The notes beneath the pieces were generated by a model. That model ran no database searches and was not told where the DNA came from. It saw only the letters and a program-made list of their open reading frames with translations. From JAXLYE01 sp046351595 (lineage in GTDB: Bacteria > Myxococcota_A > Polyangia > Palsa-1104 > JAEUJZ01), in assembly GCA_046351595.1 (NCBI GenBank), contig JAXLYE010000001.1, forward strand, positions 1,116,001-1,180,000: 64,000 bases of DNA. The letters are read 5' to 3'. The position numbers and the translations under genes were made by a program. The stretch's first letter is position 1; each line of letters begins with the position of its first letter. Shown here piece after piece: positions 28,572 to 35,955 of this stretch.

Positions 28572-29534
28572 TTGGCTGCTGACAAGCGCCTTGTGGGCAC
28601 GCGCCTTGTGGGGTCCTTGTGGCGTCGGGGACGGGACCGGGACCGGCGTCGGCGTCCGCATTCTTGGGGCGGCGCGGCGCGGGGGTCGGCGGCGGCCCTG
28701 CTCGCCGTCGCTGCGCTCGGGCTGGGAGGCTGCTCCGCGCTGTGGGGCGGCAGCCGCACGCCCAACCCCGACAACTGCCTCGGCAGCGGCTGCCCCGACG
28801 GCCTGGTCTGCGACGCCGAGCTCCAGGTCTGCGTCAGCCCGCAGCCGCCCGATCTCGCCACCCCGGACCTCGTGTCCACGCCGTCACCGACGAGCCAGAT
28901 CTTTCCGGCGGTGCCCGAGCCGGCGCAGCTGCCGATCGCGATCCCGTTCCAGCTCGCCACCTGGCAGCCCTCGACCCTGCTCTACTCCGTCGACGGCAGC
29001 GAGCCGCTGCCCGGCGCGAGCGCGACCAGCACCGGCGCCTCACCGCTCACGACCCCGGAGCTCGGCAGCGGCCTGCTGCGCTGGCGCGCCTATGGCGGCA
29101 CCGGCACCCTGCTGGAGGGCACGCAGCAGCGCACGCTGAGCCTGACGGCGCAGCCGCAGGACCTCGGCGCGCTCGGCTACAACCTGCAGTTTGCCGGCAG
29201 CGGCGGCCCGCTGCTCGAGGTGGCGCCGGGCACGCGCGTGCAGGGCAAGCTCAGCTTCCGCGCCTGGCGCAGCACCCCGACGGGCTACTGCCCCGGCTGC
29301 ATCCTGCAGCTGGTGATGGTGGTGCCCTCGGTCGGCATCCCCAGCGGCGGCTGCGTCGAGAACATCCAGGGCTACGGCTCGTTCCCGGGACTGACCGGCG
29401 AGATGAACTTCGACTTCGTCGCGCCGACGCAGCCGGGCGAGTACGCGCCCTACATCGGCCTGACCCTGCAGTTCTCCTGCGACGGCTCGCAGCCCGGCGC
29501 CGGTCTCGCCCTCGGCCGGCTGCGCGTCAAGTAG
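28572..29534 (+). CDS. Cys-rich lipoprotein of unknown function
   Basis: A 320-residue exported protein. A basic n-region and hydrophobic segment end in a lipobox (LGLGGC). A Cys-rich knot follows (CLGSGCPDGLVCDAELQVC, four Cys), then a Pro/Asp spacer (PPDLATPDLVSTP) and a beta-rich domain of about 200 residues with a second Cys group (CPGC). The start is set by AAGGAGGT, which lies 10 nt before TTG 28572; no ATG is available before the signal peptide. The short EGF-like Cys cluster is common in myxobacterial surface proteins. Function unknown. Confidence 0.75.
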   Translation: MAADKRLVGTRLVGSLWRRGRDRDRRRRPHSWGGAARGSAAALLAVAALGLGGCSALWGGSRTPNPDNCLGSGCPDGLVCDAELQVCVSPQPPDLATPDLVSTPSPTSQIFPAVPEPAQLPIAIPFQLATWQPSTLLYSVDGSEPLPGASATSTGASPLTTPELGSGLLRWRAYGGTGTLLEGTQQRTLSLTAQPQDLGALGYNLQFAGSGGPLLEVAPGTRVQGKLSFRAWRSTPTGYCPGCILQLVMVVPSVGIPSGGCVENIQGYGSFPGLTGEMNFDFVAPTQPGEYAPYIGLTLQFSCDGSQPGAGLALGRLRVK

Positions 29535-29540
29535 CCGCCG

Positions 29541-29882
29541 CTACGGCATGTAGGGCAGCGGCGTCTTGGGATCCCAGGTCGAGGCCGGCACCCGCATCGG
29601 CCGCTCGACCCGCTCGGCCTCGGTGCACCGGGTGAGCAGCTGCAGCTCGTCGGTGGGTGTGCCGGCGAAGCAGCGGATCGGATCGCCGCCGTCGGTGTCA
29701 CCGCTGCCGCCGTCGCGATCGCCGGCCATGTCGTCATCGGACAGGAACTGCTCGACCTGAGCGCAGCGCAGCTGGCTCGTCGCCAGCAGCAGCCCGAGCA
29801 CCGCCAGCCCGCCGAGCAGGCGGCGGCGCAGCGTGCCCGCCGGCTCCGTTCCAAAGCGGTCGCCCTGCTTGGATGCCCGCAT
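29541..29882 (-). CDS. Small exported protein, translationally coupled to the upstream gene
   Basis: A 113-residue protein. A basic N-terminus and hydrophobic segment (RRRLLGGLAVLGLLLATSQ) act as signal or anchor; the following LRC is a poor lipobox. An acidic Gly/Asp-rich stretch (FLSDDDMAGDRDGGSGDTDGGD) and two Cys follow. Its ATG shares a base with the TGA of the upstream binding-protein-like gene (TGATG), so the two are probably translated together and may act as partners. No family recognised. Confidence 0.7.
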   Translation of the reverse strand: MRASKQGDRFGTEPAGTLRRRLLGGLAVLGLLLATSQLRCAQVEQFLSDDDMAGDRDGGSGDTDGGDPIRCFAGTPTDELQLLTRCTEAERVERPMRVPASTWDPKTPLPYMP

Positions 29883-31114
29883 CACTGCACCTCGCACAGC
29901 TTGCGGCGGCACTTGCCGATGCCGCCGCAGCTCGCATCGCTGCCGTCGGTGCACTCCTTGCAGCCGAGCAGCCCGTTCTTCACGTTCTTCTCGAACCAGC
30001 AGCCGCAGCCCTCGGGCGCCATCCACGGCGTCAGCGGCGAGTGGTCGTCCTTGCGCGCGACCTTCATCGCGCAGCGCGGCACCAGCCCGGCCTTCACCTG
30101 CAGCTCCACCGTGTCCTGCCCGCCGACGGTAGCCGTCGCCCCGAGCACGATGTCGGCCAGCCGCTGCGCCGCCTTCACCCGCGGCTGCGTCGGCGTCACC
30201 GGGTCCGGCTTGACGATCGTGTGCAGGTAGCCCCAGAGCGGGTAGTGGCCGTCGCGCACGTTCTGCTTCTCGAACGAGCTCGCCTTGCGATCCGGGAAGA
30301 ACGCCGAGCGCCCCTTCATCGCCTGGAACGCCAGCGCCTTGACCTCGGCGCGCCGCGCGTCCAGGGTCGTCGTCGGCAGCACCGCGATACCCTGCGCCGG
30401 ATCGCTGTACAGGATGTTGACGATGTCGTCGGCGCTCGTCGCCGAGACGCCCTTCCACTTGCCCAGCCGCAGCCGCAGCTGCTCGGCCGCCAAGAGCTGC
30501 CCCGAGTCCTGATCGCCGAGCGCCACGATGACCGCGTCGCTCTGCCACGGCTGCACGCCCGCCGCCTTGCCGGCGCCGAAGACGAAGTGGCCCTCGACGG
30601 CGTGGATCGCGGTCTCGCCGGCCTGCGCCGCCATCACCAGCGCGTACGGCGACACCGGCCCGAGGGCCGGCGCATAGTCGAGGATGCCCGTCGGCTCGGT
30701 CTGGGACGCCCAGGCCGGGCAGGTCCGCGGGAACACGTCCGACAGCGCCAGATCGACCTTGGCGCCCGCGGTCGGCAGATCGCACTCCTTGGGCTCGGTG
30801 TCGCGCACATCGAGCGTCCAGAACCGGGCCTTGCCGGTCATGCACGTCGTCGCGGTGCACGCGCCGCCCGTGTCGCGCACCAGGTTGTCGACGGCCGAGC
30901 AGCTGCTCTGGAGCTGCCAGATGACCGTCAGCCGCTGCGCCTCGCCGCGCTGCAGCTGCTGCGCGACCTGCTTGAGCAGCGGCTCGGCCGCCGGCGCGCC
31001 CGCGACGTAGACCGGGTTGTCGAGCACGGAGCAGGGCGTAGGCGCCGCAAGGCCCGCCGCGGGGAGGGCCAGCGCGGCGAGAAAAGCCAACGCGTAGAGG
31101 GGTTTGGCCCGCAT
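29882..31114 (-). CDS. Periplasmic binding-protein-like protein (PstS-like fold) with Cys-rich tail
   Basis: A 410-residue secreted protein with signal peptide (LYALAFLAALALPAAGLA). The sequence pattern after it (VYVAGAPAAEPLLKQVAQQL, DLALSDVFPRTC, GVSATSADDIVNILYSDPAQGIA) fits a type II periplasmic binding fold related to phosphate-binding PstS. The final about 40 residues contain eight Cys (CGCWFEKN to CRRKLCEVQ), an added disulfide-rich tail not seen in classical PstS. No ABC transporter genes are nearby, so a surface or sensing role is as likely as transport. ATG 31114 has TAGGCT 7 nt upstream. Confidence 0.75.
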   Translation of the reverse strand: MRAKPLYALAFLAALALPAAGLAAPTPCSVLDNPVYVAGAPAAEPLLKQVAQQLQRGEAQRLTVIWQLQSSCSAVDNLVRDTGGACTATTCMTGKARFWTLDVRDTEPKECDLPTAGAKVDLALSDVFPRTCPAWASQTEPTGILDYAPALGPVSPYALVMAAQAGETAIHAVEGHFVFGAGKAAGVQPWQSDAVIVALGDQDSGQLLAAEQLRLRLGKWKGVSATSADDIVNILYSDPAQGIAVLPTTTLDARRAEVKALAFQAMKGRSAFFPDRKASSFEKQNVRDGHYPLWGYLHTIVKPDPVTPTQPRVKAAQRLADIVLGATATVGGQDTVELQVKAGLVPRCAMKVARKDDHSPLTPWMAPEGCGCWFEKNVKNGLLGCKECTDGSDASCGGIGKCRRKLCEVQ

Positions 31115-31121
31115 GTCGCGG

Positions 31122-31127
31122 AGCCTA
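31122..31127 (-). promoter_or_regulatory. Candidate -10 element (TAGGCT) of the binding-protein-like gene
   Basis: TAGGCT on the minus strand ends 7 nt before the ATG at 31114; no ribosome site. Confidence 0.5.
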
Positions 31128-31371
31128 ACACAGCGCCCTGCATTGCAAGCACAATTAGCGAGCCCAGCGACCGTCTGTCCGGCCGCCGCGGGCGCACGCT
31201 CCGCAGCCCCCGGACCGCCGCCCCGGGCCGCGCCTTTCTCGACGGGGCGCAACCCTTGCTACCGGCGGTCGATAACTGTGGGCAAGCGGCTGCGAGCCGG
31301 CCCGAGCCGGTTTCAGGATCCCGGATCCCGCCGATCGCGCGGCGGCCGACGGGACCGTGGCGGCAGCGTGA

Positions 31372-31377
31372 TATGCT
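31372..31377 (+). promoter_or_regulatory. Candidate -10 element (TATGCT) of the first tail-tube-like gene
   Basis: TATGCT lies 20 nt before ATG 31398. The leader of about 13 nt carries a weak AAGG. Confidence 0.4.
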
Positions 31378-31397
31378 GCGGACAAGGCGAAATAGAA

Positions 31398-32375
31398 ATG
31401 GCGGACGACAACAAGAGAAAGAGGCCCTATATCTCCAGCCGCTTCGTGCTCGAGCTGGACGACAGCGGCAGCGGCAGCAAGTACATGGGCACGCTGCAGT
31501 CGATCGAGGGCGGCACCTTCAAGTCGGACCTCGTCGAGGAGAAGGTCGGCGGCAGCCCGTTCGTCACCAAGTACCCGGGGCGGCCCAAGTTCGATGACGT
31601 CACGATCCAGGTCGGCATGGCGATGGCGCCGCGCTTCTGGAAGTGGATCGAGCAGTCGTTCAGCTACAACGCCGCGCGCTACAGCGGCTCGCTCGTCGCG
31701 CTCGACTATGACAACCGCGAGCGGTGGCGGCGCAAGTTCACCAACGCCCTCATCCGCGAGGTCGTCTTCCCGACGCTGGACGGCGCCGCGAAGGAGCCCG
31801 CGTACCTGACGGTCAAGTTCGCCGTCGAGCACCTCGACGACGAGCCGACCAGCATGAACAAGTACCCCGCCGAGCAGCAGCACCAGAACGAGTGGGAGAA
31901 GCAGAAGGTGTGGCTGCCCTCGATGTTCACCTACAGCATCGACGGCGTCACCCCGACTCCCGTCGAGACCTGCAAGATCGACAGCTTCGCGATCAAGCAG
32001 GAGGTCATCGAGGCGCCGGCCGGCGGCATCCTCGAGAACGCCAAGGAGCCGGGCCGCATCGAGTTCCCGACGATCTCGGTGCACGTGCTGCAGCGCGACG
32101 CGGCGCCGTACATGCGCTGGTGGGACAAGATCGTCCGCGAGGCCGAGCACACGCCGGCGCAGCAGAAGACCGGGCACATCTGGTTCCTGCCGCGCGACGC
32201 CGTCGGCTCGGGCGCGCTGCAGTCGCAGCCGCTGGTCACGCTCGACCTGTTCGGCGTCAGCCTGCTCGGCGTCGGTCCGGTCAAGCACGACTCGAAGCAG
32301 GCGCAGCTCCAGAAGGTCAAGCTCGACCTCTCCGTCGAGCGCATCGAGCTCAAGCCCGGCTCCGGCACCGTCTGA
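31398..32375 (+). CDS. Phage-tail-tube-like (gp19-type) protein with two tube-like halves
   Basis: A 325-residue protein resembling the contractile-tail tube family (T4 gp19-like, also found in extracellular contractile injection systems). The N-terminal half has FVLELDDSGSGSKYMGTLQS, then KYPGRPKFDDVTIQVGM and APRFWKWIEQSF (58-88). The second half repeats the pattern: FTYSIDGV, KIDSFAIKQEVIEAPAG, KEPGRIEFPTISVHV and APYMRWWDKIV (216-246). Two tube-type domains in one chain are therefore likely. No sheath, baseplate, spike or ATPase gene of an injection system is nearby. ATG 31398 begins the conserved part. It converges with a second tube-like gene. Confidence 0.72.
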   Translation: MADDNKRKRPYISSRFVLELDDSGSGSKYMGTLQSIEGGTFKSDLVEEKVGGSPFVTKYPGRPKFDDVTIQVGMAMAPRFWKWIEQSFSYNAARYSGSLVALDYDNRERWRRKFTNALIREVVFPTLDGAAKEPAYLTVKFAVEHLDDEPTSMNKYPAEQQHQNEWEKQKVWLPSMFTYSIDGVTPTPVETCKIDSFAIKQEVIEAPAGGILENAKEPGRIEFPTISVHVLQRDAAPYMRWWDKIVREAEHTPAQQKTGHIWFLPRDAVGSGALQSQPLVTLDLFGVSLLGVGPVKHDSKQAQLQKVKLDLSVERIELKPGSGTV

Positions 32376-32642
32376 GCGCCGCGCGCCGCGCACCCAGCAC
32401 CCAATCGGCCCGCCGGGCCGGCCCCCGCCGCCCGAGCGCCGGCCGCATCCTCCCAAGATAATTACACCCTCAGTGAAAGAATCTGGCCCGGCCCGGCCCG
32501 AAGGCGAGCGCACGGAGCCTGCGGTGCGGCCCCTCGGCTCGAGGCACAGACGCCGCGGCGTGCGCCCGGTCCGCGGTGGACGCGCGCCGTCGCTCGCGGA
32601 CCGGGCCCGGGGCCGCGCGCTCGGGCACGCGCGACCGGGTGC

Positions 32643-34025
32643 TCAGAAGTTCTTGGTGATCGAGCCCTGGGGCGGGCCGTCGGTGCTGACCGTCTCGCTG
32701 GCGGTGACGGAGCGGCCCTTGTAGTCGCCGGTGACCGCGCCCGTGGCCGAGGCGTGGGCGCCGGTCTTGGAGTCGAGCGTGGCCTGGCCCCCGACCTCGG
32801 TCTTGACGTCGACGGGGCCGACCTTCTGCTCGACCTTGGCGTCGGCGCTGCCGGTGACCGAGCCCGAGGTCCCGGTCTTGGAGTCCGCCGTGCCCTCGGC
32901 GTGCACGCCGGCGTTGACGTCGACGGGGCCGACCTTCTGCTCGACCTTGGCGTCGGCCGTGCCGGTGACCGAGCCCGAGGCGCCGGTCTTGGAGTCTACG
33001 CTGCCCTGGGCCTTGACCTCGGTGTTGTAGTCGACGGGGCCGGCCTTGCCCTCGGCCTTGGCCGTGGCCTCGCCGCTGGCGCTGCCGTGGACGCCGTCCT
33101 TGCCGACCGAGGCGTTGGCGTTGGCCTTGGCGTCCATCTGCACCGGGCCGGCCTTGGCCGTGGCGCTGCCGCTGGCGCTGCCCTTGAGCCCGTCCTTGCC
33201 GAGGCTGGCGTCGGCGTGGACGTTGCCGCTGACCGGGACGCCGCCGACCTTCTGGCTGAAGCTGCCGTCGACCGAGGCGCTGAGCCCGTCCTTGCCGAGC
33301 GCGACGTCGGGCTGGAGGGCGCCGCCCTTGGCCCCGGGGACCGCGACCGCGGGCTTCTCGCCCGAGACCAGCTTGGCCGCCTCACCGAGCGCGCCGCCCT
33401 GCTTGGCCGCCGCCGCCGCCGCCCCGGCCGCCGCGCCCGCCGCCCCGCCCTTGGCCGCGCCCGCCGCCGCCGCCGCCGCCGCGCCCGCCGCCGCCCCGCC
33501 GCCCGAGGCGTTGTTCTGCTGCGTCGCCGACAGCACCTGCTGCGCCGCGGCCTTGGGCTTGGGCACGATCGCTTTGCCGCCGCTCGGCCCGGCGTGCAAG
33601 AGGCCCTCGTGGGCGATCTCGATGCTCTCGATCGAGATCTCGTTCTTGCTGGCGTCGAGGTCCGGGCCGTCCCACTTGCAGATCCAGCCCTTCATGAAGC
33701 GGAAGGTGTGCTCGGGCCCGTTGGGTCCCATCTGGATGATCGAGCCGCTGATGCGCCGGATGCCGCCGCCGTCGTTGACGAAGAGCATGCGCTTGACCCA
33801 CAGCTCGCCCTTGCACAGGCCCCACTTGAGCACGATGTTGCTGTACTTCGTGCGCCCGATCAGCTTGTGCTCGGTGGTGTTCAGGCCGCCCTCGCCGTGC
33901 GACTGCACCTCGGCCTCGGACCTGAGGCCAGAAACCGAGCGGAACTCGCCGAACAGCTGACCGTCGATCTCGACCTTGAAGTAGTACGCGCCGTAGGCCT
34001 TCCTACGCGTCCCGGTCTGGGCCAT
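32643..34025 (-). CDS. gp19-type tail-tube protein fused to a repeat-rich C-terminus
   Basis: A 460-residue protein. Residues 10-142 match the gp19 tube family well: YYFKVEIDGQLFGEFRSVSG, then LRSEAEV, HKLIGRTKYSNIVLKWG and a closing helix-strand unit (NEISIESIEIAHEGL). Normal family length is about 140-150 residues, so the rest is an extension: an Ala/Gly-rich linker (175-225), then beta-like repeats with SLGKDGLKGSASG, ending in three near-identical 37-residue units at 321-431 (KVGPVDV and DSKTG in each). ATG 34025 has GAGG upstream. The extension could line, coat or tether a tube, or be cargo. The gene is divergent from the phosphoesterase gene. Confidence 0.82.
   Translation of the reverse strand: MAQTGTRRKAYGAYYFKVEIDGQLFGEFRSVSGLRSEAEVQSHGEGGLNTTEHKLIGRTKYSNIVLKWGLCKGELWVKRMLFVNDGGGIRRISGSIIQMGPNGPEHTFRFMKGWICKWDGPDLDASKNEISIESIEIAHEGLLHAGPSGGKAIVPKPKAAAQQVLSATQQNNASGGGAAAGAAAAAAAGAAKGGAAGAAAGAAAAAAKQGGALGEAAKLVSGEKPAVAVPGAKGGALQPDVALGKDGLSASVDGSFSQKVGGVPVSGNVHADASLGKDGLKGSASGSATAKAGPVQMDAKANANASVGKDGVHGSASGEATAKAEGKAGPVDYNTEVKAQGSVDSKTGASGSVTGTADAKVEQKVGPVDVNAGVHAEGTADSKTGTSGSVTGSADAKVEQKVGPVDVKTEVGGQATLDSKTGAHASATGAVTGDYKGRSVTASETVSTDGPPQGSITKNF
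32733..33065 (-). repeat. Three 111-bp tandem repeats in the second tail-tube-like gene
   Basis: Units at 33065-32955, 32954-32844 and 32843-32733 each encode 37 residues sharing AK-E-K-GPVD and DSKTG. Diverged units of about 31-32 residues lie just before them in the same protein. Confidence 0.85.
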
Positions 34026-34265
34026 GAACACCTCGCTTGTGGCTTGCGTGCAAGGCGGTTATCGGCACGCGCCCGGCAAAGGTTCCCGGGGTCCTGGCCC
34101 GTCGACGCTGGTCGAAGACCGCCGGCGCCATCATATCACCGCGACCGACCGCGGCGTTCAGGCAGGCCCAGGCAGGCCCAGGCCAGACCCGAGGCCGCCG
34201 GCCCGCGCGAGTCCGGAGTCCGACCTGGAGCCGACCGCGGCGCCCGCAAGCGGCCGTGCCGGCGA

Positions 34266-34271
34266 TACAAT
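34266..34271 (+). promoter_or_regulatory. Candidate -10 element (TACAAT) for the phosphoesterase-STAND operon
   Basis: TACAAT lies between short inverted arms CCGGC (34259-34263) and GCCGG (34273-34277), 52 nt before ATG 34324, in the 298-bp divergent gap shared with the tail-tube gene. The dyad could be an operator. The rest of the gap shows only GC-rich sequence with two AGGCAGGCCC-like direct repeats near 34160. Confidence 0.35.
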
Positions 34272-34323
34272 TGCCGGTGTCGCCGTGCCGCGGGGCCCGG
34301 GCCGGCAAAAAGCGAGAGCGAGC

Positions 34324-35955
34324 ATGGCTGAGCACCTGGTCTACGTGATCTCGGATCTGCACCTGGGCGGCGCCCCGGGCGCGACGGCCTCGGACCGCGG
34401 CTTCCGCATCTGCACGCAGGGCGACGCGCTGGCCGGCTTCATCGAGGCGCTGGCGGCGCAGCCGACCGGCCCGGGCGCGCCGCGCACCGAGCTGGTGATC
34501 AACGGCGACTTCGTCGACTTCCTGGCCGAGAAGGACGAGCCGGTCGCCTGGACCGCGCTCAAGGAGGACCCCGAGCGGGCGCGGTTGCTGTTCGAGCGCA
34601 TCGTCGAGCGCAACCGGCCGGTGTTCCAGGCGCTGGCGCGGTTCATCAAGCGCGGCCACACCCTGACGGTGCTCATCGGCAACCACGACATCGAGCTCGC
34701 GTTCCCGGCGGTGCGGCAGGCGCTCGCCGCGGCGCTGGGGCTCGGGGCGGGCGCGCCGCTGTGCTTCCTCCACGACGGCGAGGCCTACGCGGTCGGCGAC
34801 GCGCTGATCGAGCACGGCAACCGCTACGACGGGTTCAACGCCGTCGACTTCGACGCGCTGCGGCGGGTGCGGTCGATCCAGTCGCGCGGGCTGCCGGTGC
34901 CCGCCGATCGCCGGCTGACGCCGCCGCCGGGCAGCCAGCTCGTCGCCGAGGTGATGAACCCGCTCAAGCAGTACTACCCCTTCATCGACCTGCTCAAGCC
35001 CGAGGCCGAGGCCGCGGTGCCGCTGCTGCTGGCCCTGGCCCCGGGGGCGTGGCGCCCCCTCGCGCGGACCGCGGCGCTCGTCCTCAAGTCGCGGCAGCAC
35101 AAGCTGCGCAGCCCGGCGATGCCCGAGCGCACCGGCGACATCGCCGCGGTGGACGCCTTCGGGCCCTTGGGCGGGGCCGGCGGCGCCGGGCTGCGCGACG
35201 GCGGCCTCGCTGGCGGCGAGCTCTTGGCGAGCCGGGCGCCCGCCTTCGACTTCGATCCGATGGGCCCACCGCCCGCGACCAGCGACTCCGACGAGGCGGC
35301 GCTGCGTCAGGTGCTGCGCGAGGAGCTCGGGACCGTCGAGGCGGAGCGCTTTCTGCACGAGATCGACGCCGGCACCGCGCCGCTGCGCCGGGCCGATCCC
35401 TTCGGCGGCGGCGATCGCGGCGACATCGCCGCATTTGTCGATGAGGCCCCGGGCGCGTCGCGCGGCCTGCTCGGCACGCTCCAGGGCGGCCTGGCGTGGG
35501 CCCGGCTGCTGCTCATCAGCGACGACGCGCTCAACGAGAATCGGCTCTCGGCGCTGCACACCGCGCTGCGCAACTTCTGCGGCCCCGACGTGTTCGACCC
35601 CGAGCGCGAGCCCGAGGACAGCCGCTACCTCGCCGCCGCCAAAGAGATGGCTCAAGGGCGCTACCGCTACGTCGTCATGGGCCACACCCACCTGTGCCGG
35701 AGCGTGCCGCTGCCCGGCGGCGGGCGCTACCTGAACAGCGGCACCTGGGCCGATCTCATGCGCATGCCCGCCGCGGTCCTGACCGAGGGCGACAACGGGC
35801 GCGCGGCGCTGCGCGGACTGGTCGAGGACCTGCGGGCCCAGCGCTTCGCCAGCCTCCTGTGGCAGCGGCCGACCTACGCCCGCCTCGAGCTCGTCGGCGA
35901 CCGGGTGCAGGCCGCGTCGATCGAAGAATACAGCGGCGGCCATGGCCGGATCTGA
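34324..35955 (+). CDS. Calcineurin-like metallophosphoesterase, extended
   Basis: A 543-residue metallophosphoesterase. Metal-binding motifs are in order: DLH (11-13), GDFVD (61-65), GNHD (119-122), a His in EHGNRYDG and GHTH (453-456). The fold resembles the LpxH/UDP-diacylglucosamine-hydrolase branch, but the protein is about twice the usual length because of an insert of about 270 residues (about 165-435) of unknown role. No signal peptide. The stop codon overlaps the start of the downstream trypsin-nSTAND-WD40 gene by 14 bp, so the two products are made together. Substrate unknown: phosphoester, nucleotide signal or nucleic acid are all possible. Confidence 0.87.
   Translation: MAEHLVYVISDLHLGGAPGATASDRGFRICTQGDALAGFIEALAAQPTGPGAPRTELVINGDFVDFLAEKDEPVAWTALKEDPERARLLFERIVERNRPVFQALARFIKRGHTLTVLIGNHDIELAFPAVRQALAAALGLGAGAPLCFLHDGEAYAVGDALIEHGNRYDGFNAVDFDALRRVRSIQSRGLPVPADRRLTPPPGSQLVAEVMNPLKQYYPFIDLLKPEAEAAVPLLLALAPGAWRPLARTAALVLKSRQHKLRSPAMPERTGDIAAVDAFGPLGGAGGAGLRDGGLAGGELLASRAPAFDFDPMGPPPATSDSDEAALRQVLREELGTVEAERFLHEIDAGTAPLRRADPFGGGDRGDIAAFVDEAPGASRGLLGTLQGGLAWARLLLISDDALNENRLSALHTALRNFCGPDVFDPEREPEDSRYLAAAKEMAQGRYRYVVMGHTHLCRSVPLPGGGRYLNSGTWADLMRMPAAVLTEGDNGRAALRGLVEDLRAQRFASLLWQRPTYARLELVGDRVQAASIEEYSGGHGRI

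Noticed and set aside
31398..34025. A complete contractile injection system or prophage
   Set aside because: Only tube-like proteins are present; sheath, baseplate, spike, terminase, portal and integrase genes are absent from the window.
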